DNA of 64,000 nucleotides. Origin: Mycolicibacter terrae (GTDB lineage Bacteria > Actinomycetota > Actinomycetes > Mycobacteriales > Mycobacteriaceae). The translations under genes were made by a program, and so were the position numbers. Below, piece after piece: positions 45,008 to 52,810 of the stretch. Position 1 is the stretch's first letter. Each line of letters opens with the position of its first letter. The stretch lies in the NCBI RefSeq assembly GCF_010727125.1, contig NZ_AP022564.1, forward strand, positions 3,906,001-3,970,000. Direction: 5' to 3'. The notes beneath the pieces were generated by a model. The model did no database searches and was not told the origin of the DNA. It worked only from the letters and a program-made list of their open reading frames with translations.

Positions 45008-46156
45008 TCAGCCTGCTGCCGGCGGGCGCGGCACCACGGTGCGACGGTTCGAAGCGGCGCGGGCGGTCGCGGCTCCGAGGCCTCGGCCGGCCAGGGTGCC
45101 GAGCATGGTCTCACCGAACGCCGTTCCCGGCATGCCGCCGGCGGCGGCCGGGGCCATCGGCACGCCGGACGCCAGCCCGGCCGGGGTGACGTTCGAAGCG
45201 AGCGTGACCGGCATCGCCCAGCCGTGCGGCACCGACAGTCCGCCGATCTTGAGCGCGTTGCCCGCACTCGCCGACAACCCGGCTCCGCCGAGACCCGCAC
45301 TACCCAGACCCCCGCCCAGGTTCAGCCCGCCCGGGCCCAGGCCGGCCGGGCCGAGAAACGGCGGGTTGAGGATCTCGCCCAGGCCGCCGGGGTTTTCGGC
45401 GTTGAAGGCCGTCAGACCGATGCCGTTGTTGAGGTTGCTGAGGAAGTTCGCGGTGCCCGACCAACCCGTCATCGTCGCGCTCATACCCTGCGTCGCCAGC
45501 CCCGTGAACGGCGACACCTGACCGATTATCGAGGTCAGCGACGACAGTGCCGTAGCGGTGTTGCCGGTGACCGCCGTGGACCCGGCCTGCGCGACCGCAG
45601 CGGACTGGGCGACCTGACCGGCCGAGTTCGTGGTCTGCGGCGGTTGGCTGAACGCGGTCAGCGCCGAGGCGGCGGCCGAGGAACCGGCGTAACGGTACAT
45701 GGCGGCGGCGTCCTGAGCCCACATCTCGGCGTACTGGAGCTCGGCCTCACCGATCGCCGGCGAGTTCTGCCCGAAGAAGTTCGTGGCGACCAGCTGCTTG
45801 AGCATGACGCGGTTGGCGGTGATCACCGCTGGGGGGACCACGGACGCCAACGCGGTCGAATAGGCTTCCGCGGCGCCCAATGCCTGGCGAGCCGTCTGTT
45901 CGGCCTGGGCGCCGGTGCCGCGCAGCCAGGTCACGTACGGTTGCGCGGCGGCTGCCATCGCCGTCGCCGTCGGTCCGGTCCAGGGCCCGGTGGCCAATCC
46001 GGAAGTCACCGAGTCGTACGCGGCCGCGGCGGTGTGCACTTCGGCCGCCAGCTTCTCCCACTCGGCGGCGGCGGTCAGCATCGATCCGGATCCGGGTCCG
46101 GTGTACATGCGTCCGGAGTTGATCTCCGGAGGCAGTACCCCGTAGTCCAGGTACAC
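45008..46156 (-). CDS. PPE family protein, PPE-SVP subgroup
   Basis: 382 residues from GTG 46156, chosen because GAGGAG precedes it and the protein then starts YLDYGVLPPEINSGRMYTGPG as PPE proteins do. It shares the helical PPE domain with WTGPTATAMAAAAQPYVTWL and the GLSVPHGWAMP motif near residue 307. Between them is a Gly/Leu-rich region (GLGPGGLNLGGGLGSAGLGG). Tandem with the PPE at 43740 and without a PE gene. Confidence 0.95.
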   Translation of the reverse strand: MYLDYGVLPPEINSGRMYTGPGSGSMLTAAAEWEKLAAEVHTAAAAYDSVTSGLATGPWTGPTATAMAAAAQPYVTWLRGTGAQAEQTARQALGAAEAYSTALASVVPPAVITANRVMLKQLVATNFFGQNSPAIGEAELQYAEMWAQDAAAMYRYAGSSAAASALTAFSQPPQTTNSAGQVAQSAAVAQAGSTAVTGNTATALSSLTSIIGQVSPFTGLATQGMSATMTGWSGTANFLSNLNNGIGLTAFNAENPGGLGEILNPPFLGPAGLGPGGLNLGGGLGSAGLGGAGLSASAGNALKIGGLSVPHGWAMPVTLASNVTPAGLASGVPMAPAAAGGMPGTAFGETMLGTLAGRGLGAATARAASNRRTVVPRPPAAG

Positions 46157-46398
46157 GGCGTCTCCTCGCTCAGCTCCTGTGATGTCGGCACTCAATTGGT
46201 TATGCGGGGATTAACGAAACGTCGCTCAGGTGAACCGGAGGTTACAACGAGGTGGTCAACACGGTGGCGGGTCGATGAACTGTTGGGTGTGCAGACATCA
46301 GTAGGACGCATTGGTCGCGTATCGGGCCGACAGTGTTCATCTGGCATTCATTTTGAGGCCGCTGTTGGTTAATTCAGGGCAGCGATGCTGATTCCATT

Positions 46399-46701
46399 GT
46401 GAAATACGCACGATGGATTGTGACCGCGGTCGGGGCCGCCGCATTGGTCGTCCTGGCCGCACCCGCACACGCCGAGAACGACCCTGACGCAGTGTTTCTC
46501 GCTGCGGTCGACCAGGCAGGCATCGAGTACACCGATCCCCAGGAGGCCGTCGCGGTCGGCCGGCAGGTCTGCGACTATCTGCAGTCCGGGCATGGGCCGG
46601 ATGCGGCCGCGCGTGCCCTGAAGATCTCCAATCGCAGCCTGTCGGTGAAGAACGCCGCCCGTTTCGTGGCGTTTTCGAAAACCGCGTTCTGCCCCAACTA
46701 G
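46399..46701 (+). CDS. DUF732 secreted protein, copy 1
   Basis: 100 residues. Signal peptide ending near AHA-END, then the DUF732 domain: FLAAVDQAGIEYTDPQEAV, QVCDYLQSGH and a C-terminal Cys, giving the conserved pair of cysteines. Exported small proteins of unknown role, abundant in mycobacteria. GTG start. The second copy follows after 16 bases. Confidence 0.85.
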   Translation: MKYARWIVTAVGAAALVVLAAPAHAENDPDAVFLAAVDQAGIEYTDPQEAVAVGRQVCDYLQSGHGPDAAARALKISNRSLSVKNAARFVAFSKTAFCPN

Positions 46702-46717
46702 ATTCACGGAGGAAGCC

Positions 46718-47020
46718 ATGAAGGTTCGCAAGCCCGTGTTGGCCGCGTTCACGGTGGCCGGTCTGCTGGGCCTGGCCGCACCGGCGGCCGCCGAGCCCTC
46801 CGACAGCGGTTTCCTCGGCGCACTCGACCAGGTGGGCATCTCCTACCCGAACCCCGTCGATGCGGTGGCCGGCGGCCACACCGTATGCGAGTATCTCGCC
46901 TCGGGTCACAGCACCAACCAGGCGGCCAAAGGCGTGAAGAACGCCAACCCCAGCCTGACGCTGACCAAGGCGCACCAGTTCGTCAGCATCGCCCGGTCGA
47001 CGTATTGCGCCGAGGCCTGA
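46718..47020 (+). CDS. DUF732 secreted protein, copy 2
   Basis: 100 residues with the same plan as copy 1: signal peptide, FLGALDQVGISYPNPVDAV, TVCEYLASGHS and terminal STYCAEA. GGAGG lies 5 bases before the ATG. The two genes form a tandem pair sharing about half their residues. It converges on the L,D-transpeptidase-like gene. Confidence 0.88.
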   Translation: MKVRKPVLAAFTVAGLLGLAAPAAAEPSDSGFLGALDQVGISYPNPVDAVAGGHTVCEYLASGHSTNQAAKGVKNANPSLTLTKAHQFVSIARSTYCAEA

Positions 47021-47036
47021 CGACGACCGTTGCGGC

Positions 47037-47693
47037 CTATTGCGCGATGGCCATGACCGCGCCGGGGCGCAGCCACTGAATGATCTGCACCAGCTTGGCG
47101 TCGTCGATGGCCACGCAACCCGCGGTCGGGCCGCCGTCGGTGGTGTGAAAGAAGAAGGCCGCGCCGTCGCCCGGCGTGCGGGCGGTGTTGACGCCCATCA
47201 CCACCGCGTGCTTGTACTGCGGGATCTGCAGGTTCTCACTCTCACCGGTGTCGAACGGGCATTGTGCCTTCTTGCAGACCTGCATGGTGTTGAAGGTCGG
47301 GCTGTGGTCGTCGCCGTCCCACCAGTGGTCCGGCCCGACCTGGACATACTGCAGTCCCCCACCGGGATTCGGCGCGGTACCGAACGCGTACGGCAGGGTG
47401 AAGACACCCATCGGCGTCGCCGGGTAGCCGCTCTTGGCCTTCTGCGCCATCCCGGCCGAGCCGACATGGGTGGGGATTCCCGCGGCGACCGGCTGCCAAC
47501 CCGTCGCGCCGCGCTGGTAGACGTCCATCTTGGCGTCCGAACCACCCACCCCGACAACCGAAATCACCTGGCTCGCATTGCCGACGGACTGAGCGAACCA
47601 CGGATTGACGTCGGCTCGGGCGCTCGGCGATGCGACCGGCGTCAAACCGGCGGTGCACAATGCAGCGCAGAACATGCTCAGCAGTCGGCGCAT
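47037..47693 (-). CDS. L,D-transpeptidase-like (YkuD) exported protein, Rv0309-like
   Basis: 218 residues from the ATG at 47693, the length I recall for Rv0309. Signal peptide ending near ARADV. The C-terminal catalytic-type region has FFHTTDGGPTAGCVAIDDAKL: a His, then a Cys in TAGC where the canonical motif is S-x-G-C-x-R; here Ala replaces the Arg. It may remodel peptidoglycan cross-links in the periplasm. The next gene downstream is convergent (DUF732). Confidence 0.82.
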   Translation of the reverse strand: MRRLLSMFCAALCTAGLTPVASPSARADVNPWFAQSVGNASQVISVVGVGGSDAKMDVYQRGATGWQPVAAGIPTHVGSAGMAQKAKSGYPATPMGVFTLPYAFGTAPNPGGGLQYVQVGPDHWWDGDDHSPTFNTMQVCKKAQCPFDTGESENLQIPQYKHAVVMGVNTARTPGDGAAFFFHTTDGGPTAGCVAIDDAKLVQIIQWLRPGAVMAIAQ

Positions 47694-47754
47694 TGACTCA
47701 TCATCGGTGCCTGCCGGGGGCGGGTCAAACACCGGGCCCGGCGCGCCGGGCGTT

Positions 47755-47991
47755 CTACGGTTCGGCGCGACGCTCGAGATCTTCGACCGGGACCTCTGAT
47801 TTGAGCAGCCCGCGCGAGGACAGATAGCCGCGGAAGTACTCCCGGTGTTCGGGACAGGTCAGCCAGACTTTGCGCCGCCGCGGGGTGTGCAGCTTCGGGT
47901 TGTTCCACAGCATGCCGACGGTCGCTTCGGCGCTGCAGCCCTTGCGGGAGCAGACGAGCGCCCCGACCGGATCGGGCTCACAGCTGGTCAT
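47755..47991 (-). CDS. Small zinc-ribbon-like protein
   Basis: 78 residues from ATG 47991; ATG 48000 adds three. Cys/His pattern SCEPDPVGALVCSRKGCSA and LTCPEHREYF suggests a zinc site. Proteins of this type are often labelled acetone carboxylase in mycobacterial genomes, a label with no support in the sequence. It starts inside the end of the PAP2 gene and is probably co-transcribed with it. Confidence 0.7.
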   Translation of the reverse strand: MTSCEPDPVGALVCSRKGCSAEATVGMLWNNPKLHTPRRRKVWLTCPEHREYFRGYLSSRGLLKSEVPVEDLERRAEP

Positions 47992-48655
47992 CACGATCAT
48001 CCTGTGCTGCGGGCCCCGGCCGGTCAACCCCCCACGGTTTGAGCAGTACCGCCCAGATCGCCAGGTACGCCCAGCCCATCGCCCAGCCGGCCAACACATC
48101 GGAGGGATGGTGCACATTGAGCGCCACCCGGGCAACACCAACCGCTGCCACCACCAGCACGCCGGCACAGACCGCCGCCACCCGGGCCCCGCGCCGCAGC
48201 AACGGCAGCGCCAGAGCCAGCAGGGCGCCCACCCCGACCGTCACCCCCAGGGCGTGCCCGGACGGAAACGACGACGACGATGTCGCGGCCAACGCGGTCA
48301 CCGGCCGGGGCCGATCGACCGAACCCTTGGCCAGGACGGTGAGCAACCCGCTCATCTCGACCGCCACCAGCAGGAACAGCGCCGACCGCAGCCGGTGCCG
48401 CACCACCTCGACCACGACCGCGACCATGGTTAGCAGCCGGAACACCGCCGGCGCGAAAACCGTGGACAATCCGTCCCAGAACCTCACCCAGTCCGGATGC
48501 TTGATGCCGATGTCGTAACTGGCGTCCAACGCCGCGGAGTCGACGGAGGCGAGCCAGCCCCAGCCCTGCCGGTAGCCCAGCAGCATCAGGACGTAGACCG
48601 CCACCGCGGCCGCCACCGAGACCAAAGCGGTGGCACGCGCAGCCGAACGCGTCAT
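47978..48655 (-). CDS. PAP2-family membrane phosphatase (Rv0308-like)
   Basis: 225 residues with about six membrane helices and all three phosphatase motifs: KGSVDRPRP, FPSGHALG, and ARVALNVHHPSDVLAGW. It dephosphorylates a lipid phosphate, such as polyprenyl diphosphate or phosphatidate, at the membrane. It overlaps the upstream gene by 4 bases. Confidence 0.92.
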   Translation of the reverse strand: MTRSAARATALVSVAAAVAVYVLMLLGYRQGWGWLASVDSAALDASYDIGIKHPDWVRFWDGLSTVFAPAVFRLLTMVAVVVEVVRHRLRSALFLLVAVEMSGLLTVLAKGSVDRPRPVTALAATSSSSFPSGHALGVTVGVGALLALALPLLRRGARVAAVCAGVLVVAAVGVARVALNVHHPSDVLAGWAMGWAYLAIWAVLLKPWGVDRPGPAAQDDRDDQL

Positions 48656-48993
48656 GCGGCCCCGTCACGGCGATCGCCGCCGGCCCGCAGGTCAGGCCAC
48701 GGCGGGCGGCGCAGCACCGCCAGTGATGCGATCACCGCCGACACCAGTCCGGTGATCACCCCCACCAGCGCGATCCGGTCGGCATCGACGGTTGGCACCC
48801 ACTTGGCCCGGTCACCACGGATCACCACCACGCCCAGCGGCGTGGCGGTCACCGCGGCGCCATCGCGCCCGGCGGCCTGGATCCGGGCGGCCGTGATGAC
48901 GGTGGCGCCGTCAGGGGTCTGGTGCGGTTCGCCGTATACCAGGCGCGCGGCGGCGTCGATGGGCGGCTGACAGAGCGGTTCGGTACGTTTCAT
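48652..48993 (-). CDS. Membrane protein (Rv0307c-like)
   Basis: 113 residues. A hydrophilic N-terminal half (PIDAAARLVYGEPHQTPDGA) with beta-strand character is followed by one membrane helix (ALVGVITGLVSAVIASLAVL) and a short basic end. Overlaps the PAP2 gene by 4 bases and is divergent from bluB with 37 bases between starts. Function unknown. Confidence 0.75.
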   Translation of the reverse strand: MKRTEPLCQPPIDAAARLVYGEPHQTPDGATVITAARIQAAGRDGAAVTATPLGVVVIRGDRAKWVPTVDADRIALVGVITGLVSAVIASLAVLRRPPWPDLRAGGDRRDGAA

Positions 48994-49030
48994 CGCGGGT
49001 GTCCCTTCGGATGGCTCCTACCATGATCGC

Positions 49031-49681
49031 GTGGCCGATCCTTTCTTCAGCGCACCGGAGCGCCAAGCCGTGTACCGGGTGATCGCCGAACGGCGCGACA
49101 TGCGCCGGTTCGTACCCGACAGCACAGTCGATCCACACGTGCTGGCGCGCCTGCTGGCGGCGGCACACGCCGCGCCGAGTGTGGGGCTCATGCAGCCGTG
49201 GCGATTCGTGCGGATCACCGACGACAGCCTGCGGCATGCCATCCACACCCTTGTCGACCAGGAGCGCCACCGCACCGCCCGCGCGCTCGGGCGACGGGAA
49301 CAGGAATTCCTGGCACTGAAGGTGGAGGGTATCCGCGACTGCGCCGAACTGTTGGTGGTGGCGTTGCGCGAGGGCAGGCAGGCCCACATCTTCGGTCGCC
49401 GCACGTTGCCCCAGATGGATCTGGCGTCGGTGTCCTGCGCCATCCAGAACCTTTGGTTGGCCGCCCGTGCCGAGGGACTGGGCATGGGGTGGGTGTCACT
49501 GTTCGAACCGCGGCCGCTGGCGCAGCTGTTGGGCATGCCCGTCGACGCCGAGCCGGTGGCGATCCTTTGTCTGGGTCCGGTCCCGGAGTTTCCGGACCGG
49601 CCCGCACTGGAGCTCGACGACTGGGCGTACCGGAAACCTTTGAGCGAGTTCGTCTCCGAGAACAGCTGGGAGCAGGCGTGA
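49031..49681 (+). CDS. bluB: 5,6-dimethylbenzimidazole synthase
   Basis: 216 residues. Nitroreductase-like flavin fold with the BluB pattern ERRDMRRFVPDSTVDPHVL and APSVGLMQPWRFV, then MGWVSLF. BluB cleaves FMNH2 with O2 to form the lower ligand of vitamin B12. Rv0306 is the recalled relative. GTG start; the next gene begins inside its stop. Confidence 0.88.
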   Translation: MADPFFSAPERQAVYRVIAERRDMRRFVPDSTVDPHVLARLLAAAHAAPSVGLMQPWRFVRITDDSLRHAIHTLVDQERHRTARALGRREQEFLALKVEGIRDCAELLVVALREGRQAHIFGRRTLPQMDLASVSCAIQNLWLAARAEGLGMGWVSLFEPRPLAQLLGMPVDAEPVAILCLGPVPEFPDRPALELDDWAYRKPLSEFVSENSWEQA

Positions 49682-50577
49682 CGCACGACGACGAAGCCGC
49701 CGTGGTGCGGCGGATCTGGGCCGGACTCGGGCTGCCCGGGATCATCGATGTGCACACCCATTTCATGCCGAAGTCGGTGATGGACAAGGTGTGGAACTAC
49801 TTCGACTCGGCCGGCCCGATGGTGGGTCGCAGCTGGCCCATCACCTACCGCACCGATGAGGTCCACCGGGTCGAGACGCTGCGGGCGTTCGGGGTACGCA
49901 GATTCACCTCGCTGGTCTACCCGCACAAACCGCAGATGGCCGAATGGCTCAACCAGTGGTCGACCGAATTCGCCCGGGAGACACCGGATTGTCTGGCCAC
50001 CGCGACGTTCTACCCCGAGCCGGGCGCAGCCGACTACGTCGGTGCGGCGATCGCCACCGGTGCCCGGGTTTTCAAGGCGCACATCCAGGTCGGTGACTAC
50101 GACCCCAATGACCCACTGCTCGACGAGGTTTGGGGCGTGATCGAGGACTCCGGAATTCCGGTCGTCATCCACTGCGGCTCGGGACCACAACCCGGACGGT
50201 TCACCGGTCCGGAGCCGATTCGGCGCCTACTGCGCCGTCATCCGCGGTTGAGCCTGATCATCGCACACATGGGCATGCCGGAATACCGTGAGTTCCTCGA
50301 CATCTGCCTGGATTCGGCCGCAGTGCACCTGGACACCACGATGGCGTTCACCGCGTTCGTCGACGAACTCATGCCGTTTCCGCCCGGCGAGCAGGCGCGA
50401 GTGCGCGCCGCGGGCGACCGGATCGTGTTCGGCAGCGACTTTCCGAACATCCCGTACGGCTATCCCGATGCGCTGACCGCCATCACCGCAGTTCCCGGCA
50501 TCGACGACACCTGGCTGCGGGGCGTTCTCCACGACAACGCGGCCCGGCTGTTCGCGATCGCGCTACCATCCGGTTGA
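49678..50577 (+). CDS. Amidohydrolase-2 family metal hydrolase
   Basis: 299 residues from GTG 49678 (GTGA overlap with bluB). Metal ligands: His26 and His28 in IDVHTHF, VIHCGSG, LIIAHMG and the terminal Asp in VFGSDFP. This TIM-barrel group includes decarboxylases and lactonases acting on carboxylated aromatics. It is coupled to bluB, but a direct link to B12 synthesis is not established. Confidence 0.88.
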   Translation: MTHDDEAAVVRRIWAGLGLPGIIDVHTHFMPKSVMDKVWNYFDSAGPMVGRSWPITYRTDEVHRVETLRAFGVRRFTSLVYPHKPQMAEWLNQWSTEFARETPDCLATATFYPEPGAADYVGAAIATGARVFKAHIQVGDYDPNDPLLDEVWGVIEDSGIPVVIHCGSGPQPGRFTGPEPIRRLLRRHPRLSLIIAHMGMPEYREFLDICLDSAAVHLDTTMAFTAFVDELMPFPPGEQARVRAAGDRIVFGSDFPNIPYGYPDALTAITAVPGIDDTWLRGVLHDNAARLFAIALPSG

Positions 50578-50630
50578 CGGTGCCCCGCGCCTCCACGGGG
50601 GCGACCGCACCCCGAGAAAGGCCGGCGACC

Positions 50631-51824
50631 GTGACCTCTGACGCCACCCCGCTGACTCCGCCCATCCCGATGCCCGACATTCCGGGCGAGGACGCCGGTG
50701 AGCACGGCCTGCCGGACCGCAGCGAGTTGTCGTTACGCGACAAGCTGATCGTCGATGTCTCGGCGGTGGCGGATATCGGCTTGCGCACCGCGGTCGCCTC
50801 CATGGTCGCCGCATCGATGATCCCGTCGGTTCTGACCACCGCGGTCGGGCGCGAGCAGTCGCGGCGGGAGCGGGAACGGCTGGCGTTCTACGCCGAGTTG
50901 GCCGCCGCGCACGACCCGGCCCGCTCGTTTCCGGCCCCGGCATCGCTGCCCCGGATCTCGTCTCGGCGGGCCAATCCGCTCGCCGAACGGGTGGCGCGCG
51001 GGGTGGTGGAGAATGTGGCGTTCCACAGTGGTTTCGAAGCGGTCAACCCGGCCATGCGGGACTCCTGGAGTGCCCTGGCCCAGAACAACACCGCCCGGTT
51101 CCAGCACTGGCGTCATGACGACGGGCCACGGCCGACGCTGTGTGTCATCCACGGGTTCATGGGGTCGGCCTATTTGTTCAACGGCCTGTTCTTCTCGTTG
51201 CCCTGGTTCTACCGATCCGGTTACGACGTCGTGCTGTTCACCCTGCCGTTCCATGGGCGGCGCGCCGAAAAGCACTCGCCGTTCAGCGGATACGGCATCT
51301 TCTCGCACGGCATGTCGGGCTTCGCCGAGGCGATGGCCCAAGCCGTCCACGACTTCCGTTCGGTGATCGACTATCTCGAGTTCACCGGCGTCGACCGCAT
51401 CGCGTTGACCGGCCTGTCACTGGGTGGTTACACCAGCGCACTGCTGGCCGCCGTCGAACCCCGACTGCAGGCGGTCATCCCCAATGTTCCGGTGGTCTCG
51501 GTCGATTCGGAGATCCGGGACTGGTTTCCGGCCAATATGGTGGTACAGGCCGGGCAGCTGCTGGGCCGCGTCCCCCGGGACGACTTCACCGCCGCCACGG
51601 CCTACCACTCCCCGCTGAACTACCCGCCGCTGGTGGCAAAGGACCGGCGGCTGATCATCACCGGCCTGGGTGACCGGCTGGCGCCGCCGGAGCAGTCCGA
51701 AATGCTATGGCGGCACTGGGATCGCTGCGCACTGCACTGGTTCCCCGGCAACCACATACTGCACGTCAGCCAGCCGACCTACCTGCGCCGGATGACCGCA
51801 TTCCTGCGCGGATACATGTTCTAG
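50631..51824 (+). CDS. Alpha/beta hydrolase
   Basis: 397 residues from GTG 50631, which has GAGAAAGG upstream; an in-frame TTG at 50574 is weaker. The nucleophile elbow is TGLSLGGY with Ser263, and a late NHILH carries the likely catalytic His. HGFMGSAYLFNGLF is the oxyanion-side HG motif. The N-terminal ~120 residues are an uncommon extension. Possibly an esterase or lipase-like enzyme; its substrate is unknown. It overlaps the convergent eccE3 end by 4 bases. Confidence 0.85.
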   Translation: MTSDATPLTPPIPMPDIPGEDAGEHGLPDRSELSLRDKLIVDVSAVADIGLRTAVASMVAASMIPSVLTTAVGREQSRRERERLAFYAELAAAHDPARSFPAPASLPRISSRRANPLAERVARGVVENVAFHSGFEAVNPAMRDSWSALAQNNTARFQHWRHDDGPRPTLCVIHGFMGSAYLFNGLFFSLPWFYRSGYDVVLFTLPFHGRRAEKHSPFSGYGIFSHGMSGFAEAMAQAVHDFRSVIDYLEFTGVDRIALTGLSLGGYTSALLAAVEPRLQAVIPNVPVVSVDSEIRDWFPANMVVQAGQLLGRVPRDDFTAATAYHSPLNYPPLVAKDRRLIITGLGDRLAPPEQSEMLWRHWDRCALHWFPGNHILHVSQPTYLRRMTAFLRGYMF

Positions 51825-52810
51825 CGCGCGGGCACACCGGCCGCCGCGACGGGCCAGTGCAGTCCGGCGAGTTCGCCGTCTGACAGCGCGGTGTGGCCGT
51901 CGAGACGTCTCCCCGACAGCGGATGCAGGCCCAGCAGCGCGCCGCGGTGATTGCCCTGCTCGGGCACTAGTCCGGCCAGGGGGGCGGCGCCGTCCGGCGC
52001 CGACCCGGTGCGCAGTGCGCACGCCGCGGCGACGGTGAGCTGGCCGCCGTCGTCGGCGAATTCCAGTGTCGTCCAGGTCTCCCCAGCATTCGAAGCCCGG
52101 ATCCGGCTCAACGTGTCCGCCAGCGCCGCATCGATCGCGACCTGGTACGCGGCGATGTGATCGCCCGAGTCGTCGACTACCGCCCGCCACGATTCCCGCG
52201 CCCCCGCGTCGATCAGCGAGGGAATCTCGTCCCCGTCGACAAGCGCGGTGTCCCAGCCGATCTCGCGGAGATGATCGGCCAGCCGCCGAGCCGCGATATC
52301 AGCGGTCCGCTGCAGCGGGATCCGCTCCGAACGGGCTTGCAGCGCCGCCAGATTCGGCGCGGCCGAATAGGTGAGGCCGATCCAGGTGTCGAAGACGGCG
52401 GCACCGCCGTCCGACCGGGCGCCGCGGCTGGTGACGCGCACGGCATCGGCCCGCAGACCGTAGCGGTTCAGATAACCGGCGATCAGCGAGAGCGGCAACG
52501 CATCCCCGGCCGCCGAGGCGGTGATCCGCAGCGCTGCCGTGGCCCGCGCACCGCCGGAGATCGCGCGCCGGCCGGTGTGCACGCCACGGCGTGAGCGCGA
52601 CATGGCGAGCCGGCGGCGGACGATCGTGGTGAGATGCAGGCCCTGCCACCAGCTCAACAGCAGAAGCGTCACGGCGATACCCACGCCGAGCACCCAGCGG
52701 TCCCGGGTGGCCGGCCATGGGTAGGCCATCACCGCCGGCACGACGGCCAGCAGCACCAAAGCGATTCGCGCCGGGCCGGGCCGGGGAATGGTGGAACGGT
52801 GCGGGCTCAC
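51821..52810 (-). CDS. eccE3: ESX-3 membrane component EccE3
   Basis: 329 residues from GTG 52810, close to the 331 I recall for Rv0292. Two N-terminal membrane helices (about residues 17-34 and 40-57) precede a cytosolic/periplasmic domain with WIGLTYSAAPNLAAL and ARRLADHLREIGW. EccE sits at the periphery of the EccB-C-D-E membrane complex. Last gene of the ESX-3 operon, overlapping mycP3 by 4 bases. Confidence 0.93.
   Translation of the reverse strand: MSPHRSTIPRPGPARIALVLLAVVPAVMAYPWPATRDRWVLGVGIAVTLLLLSWWQGLHLTTIVRRRLAMSRSRRGVHTGRRAISGGARATAALRITASAAGDALPLSLIAGYLNRYGLRADAVRVTSRGARSDGGAAVFDTWIGLTYSAAPNLAALQARSERIPLQRTADIAARRLADHLREIGWDTALVDGDEIPSLIDAGARESWRAVVDDSGDHIAAYQVAIDAALADTLSRIRASNAGETWTTLEFADDGGQLTVAAACALRTGSAPDGAAPLAGLVPEQGNHRGALLGLHPLSGRRLDGHTALSDGELAGLHWPVAAAGVPAR

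Noticed and set aside
46157..46398. Possible promoter or small RNA between the PPE and DUF732 genes
   Set aside because: I found no convincing dyad, -10/-35 pair or terminator in this 242-base gap.
47755..47991. Acetone carboxylase annotation for the 78-residue protein
   Set aside because: The protein is far too small and lacks any carboxylase motif; only a Cys/His zinc-like pattern is visible.
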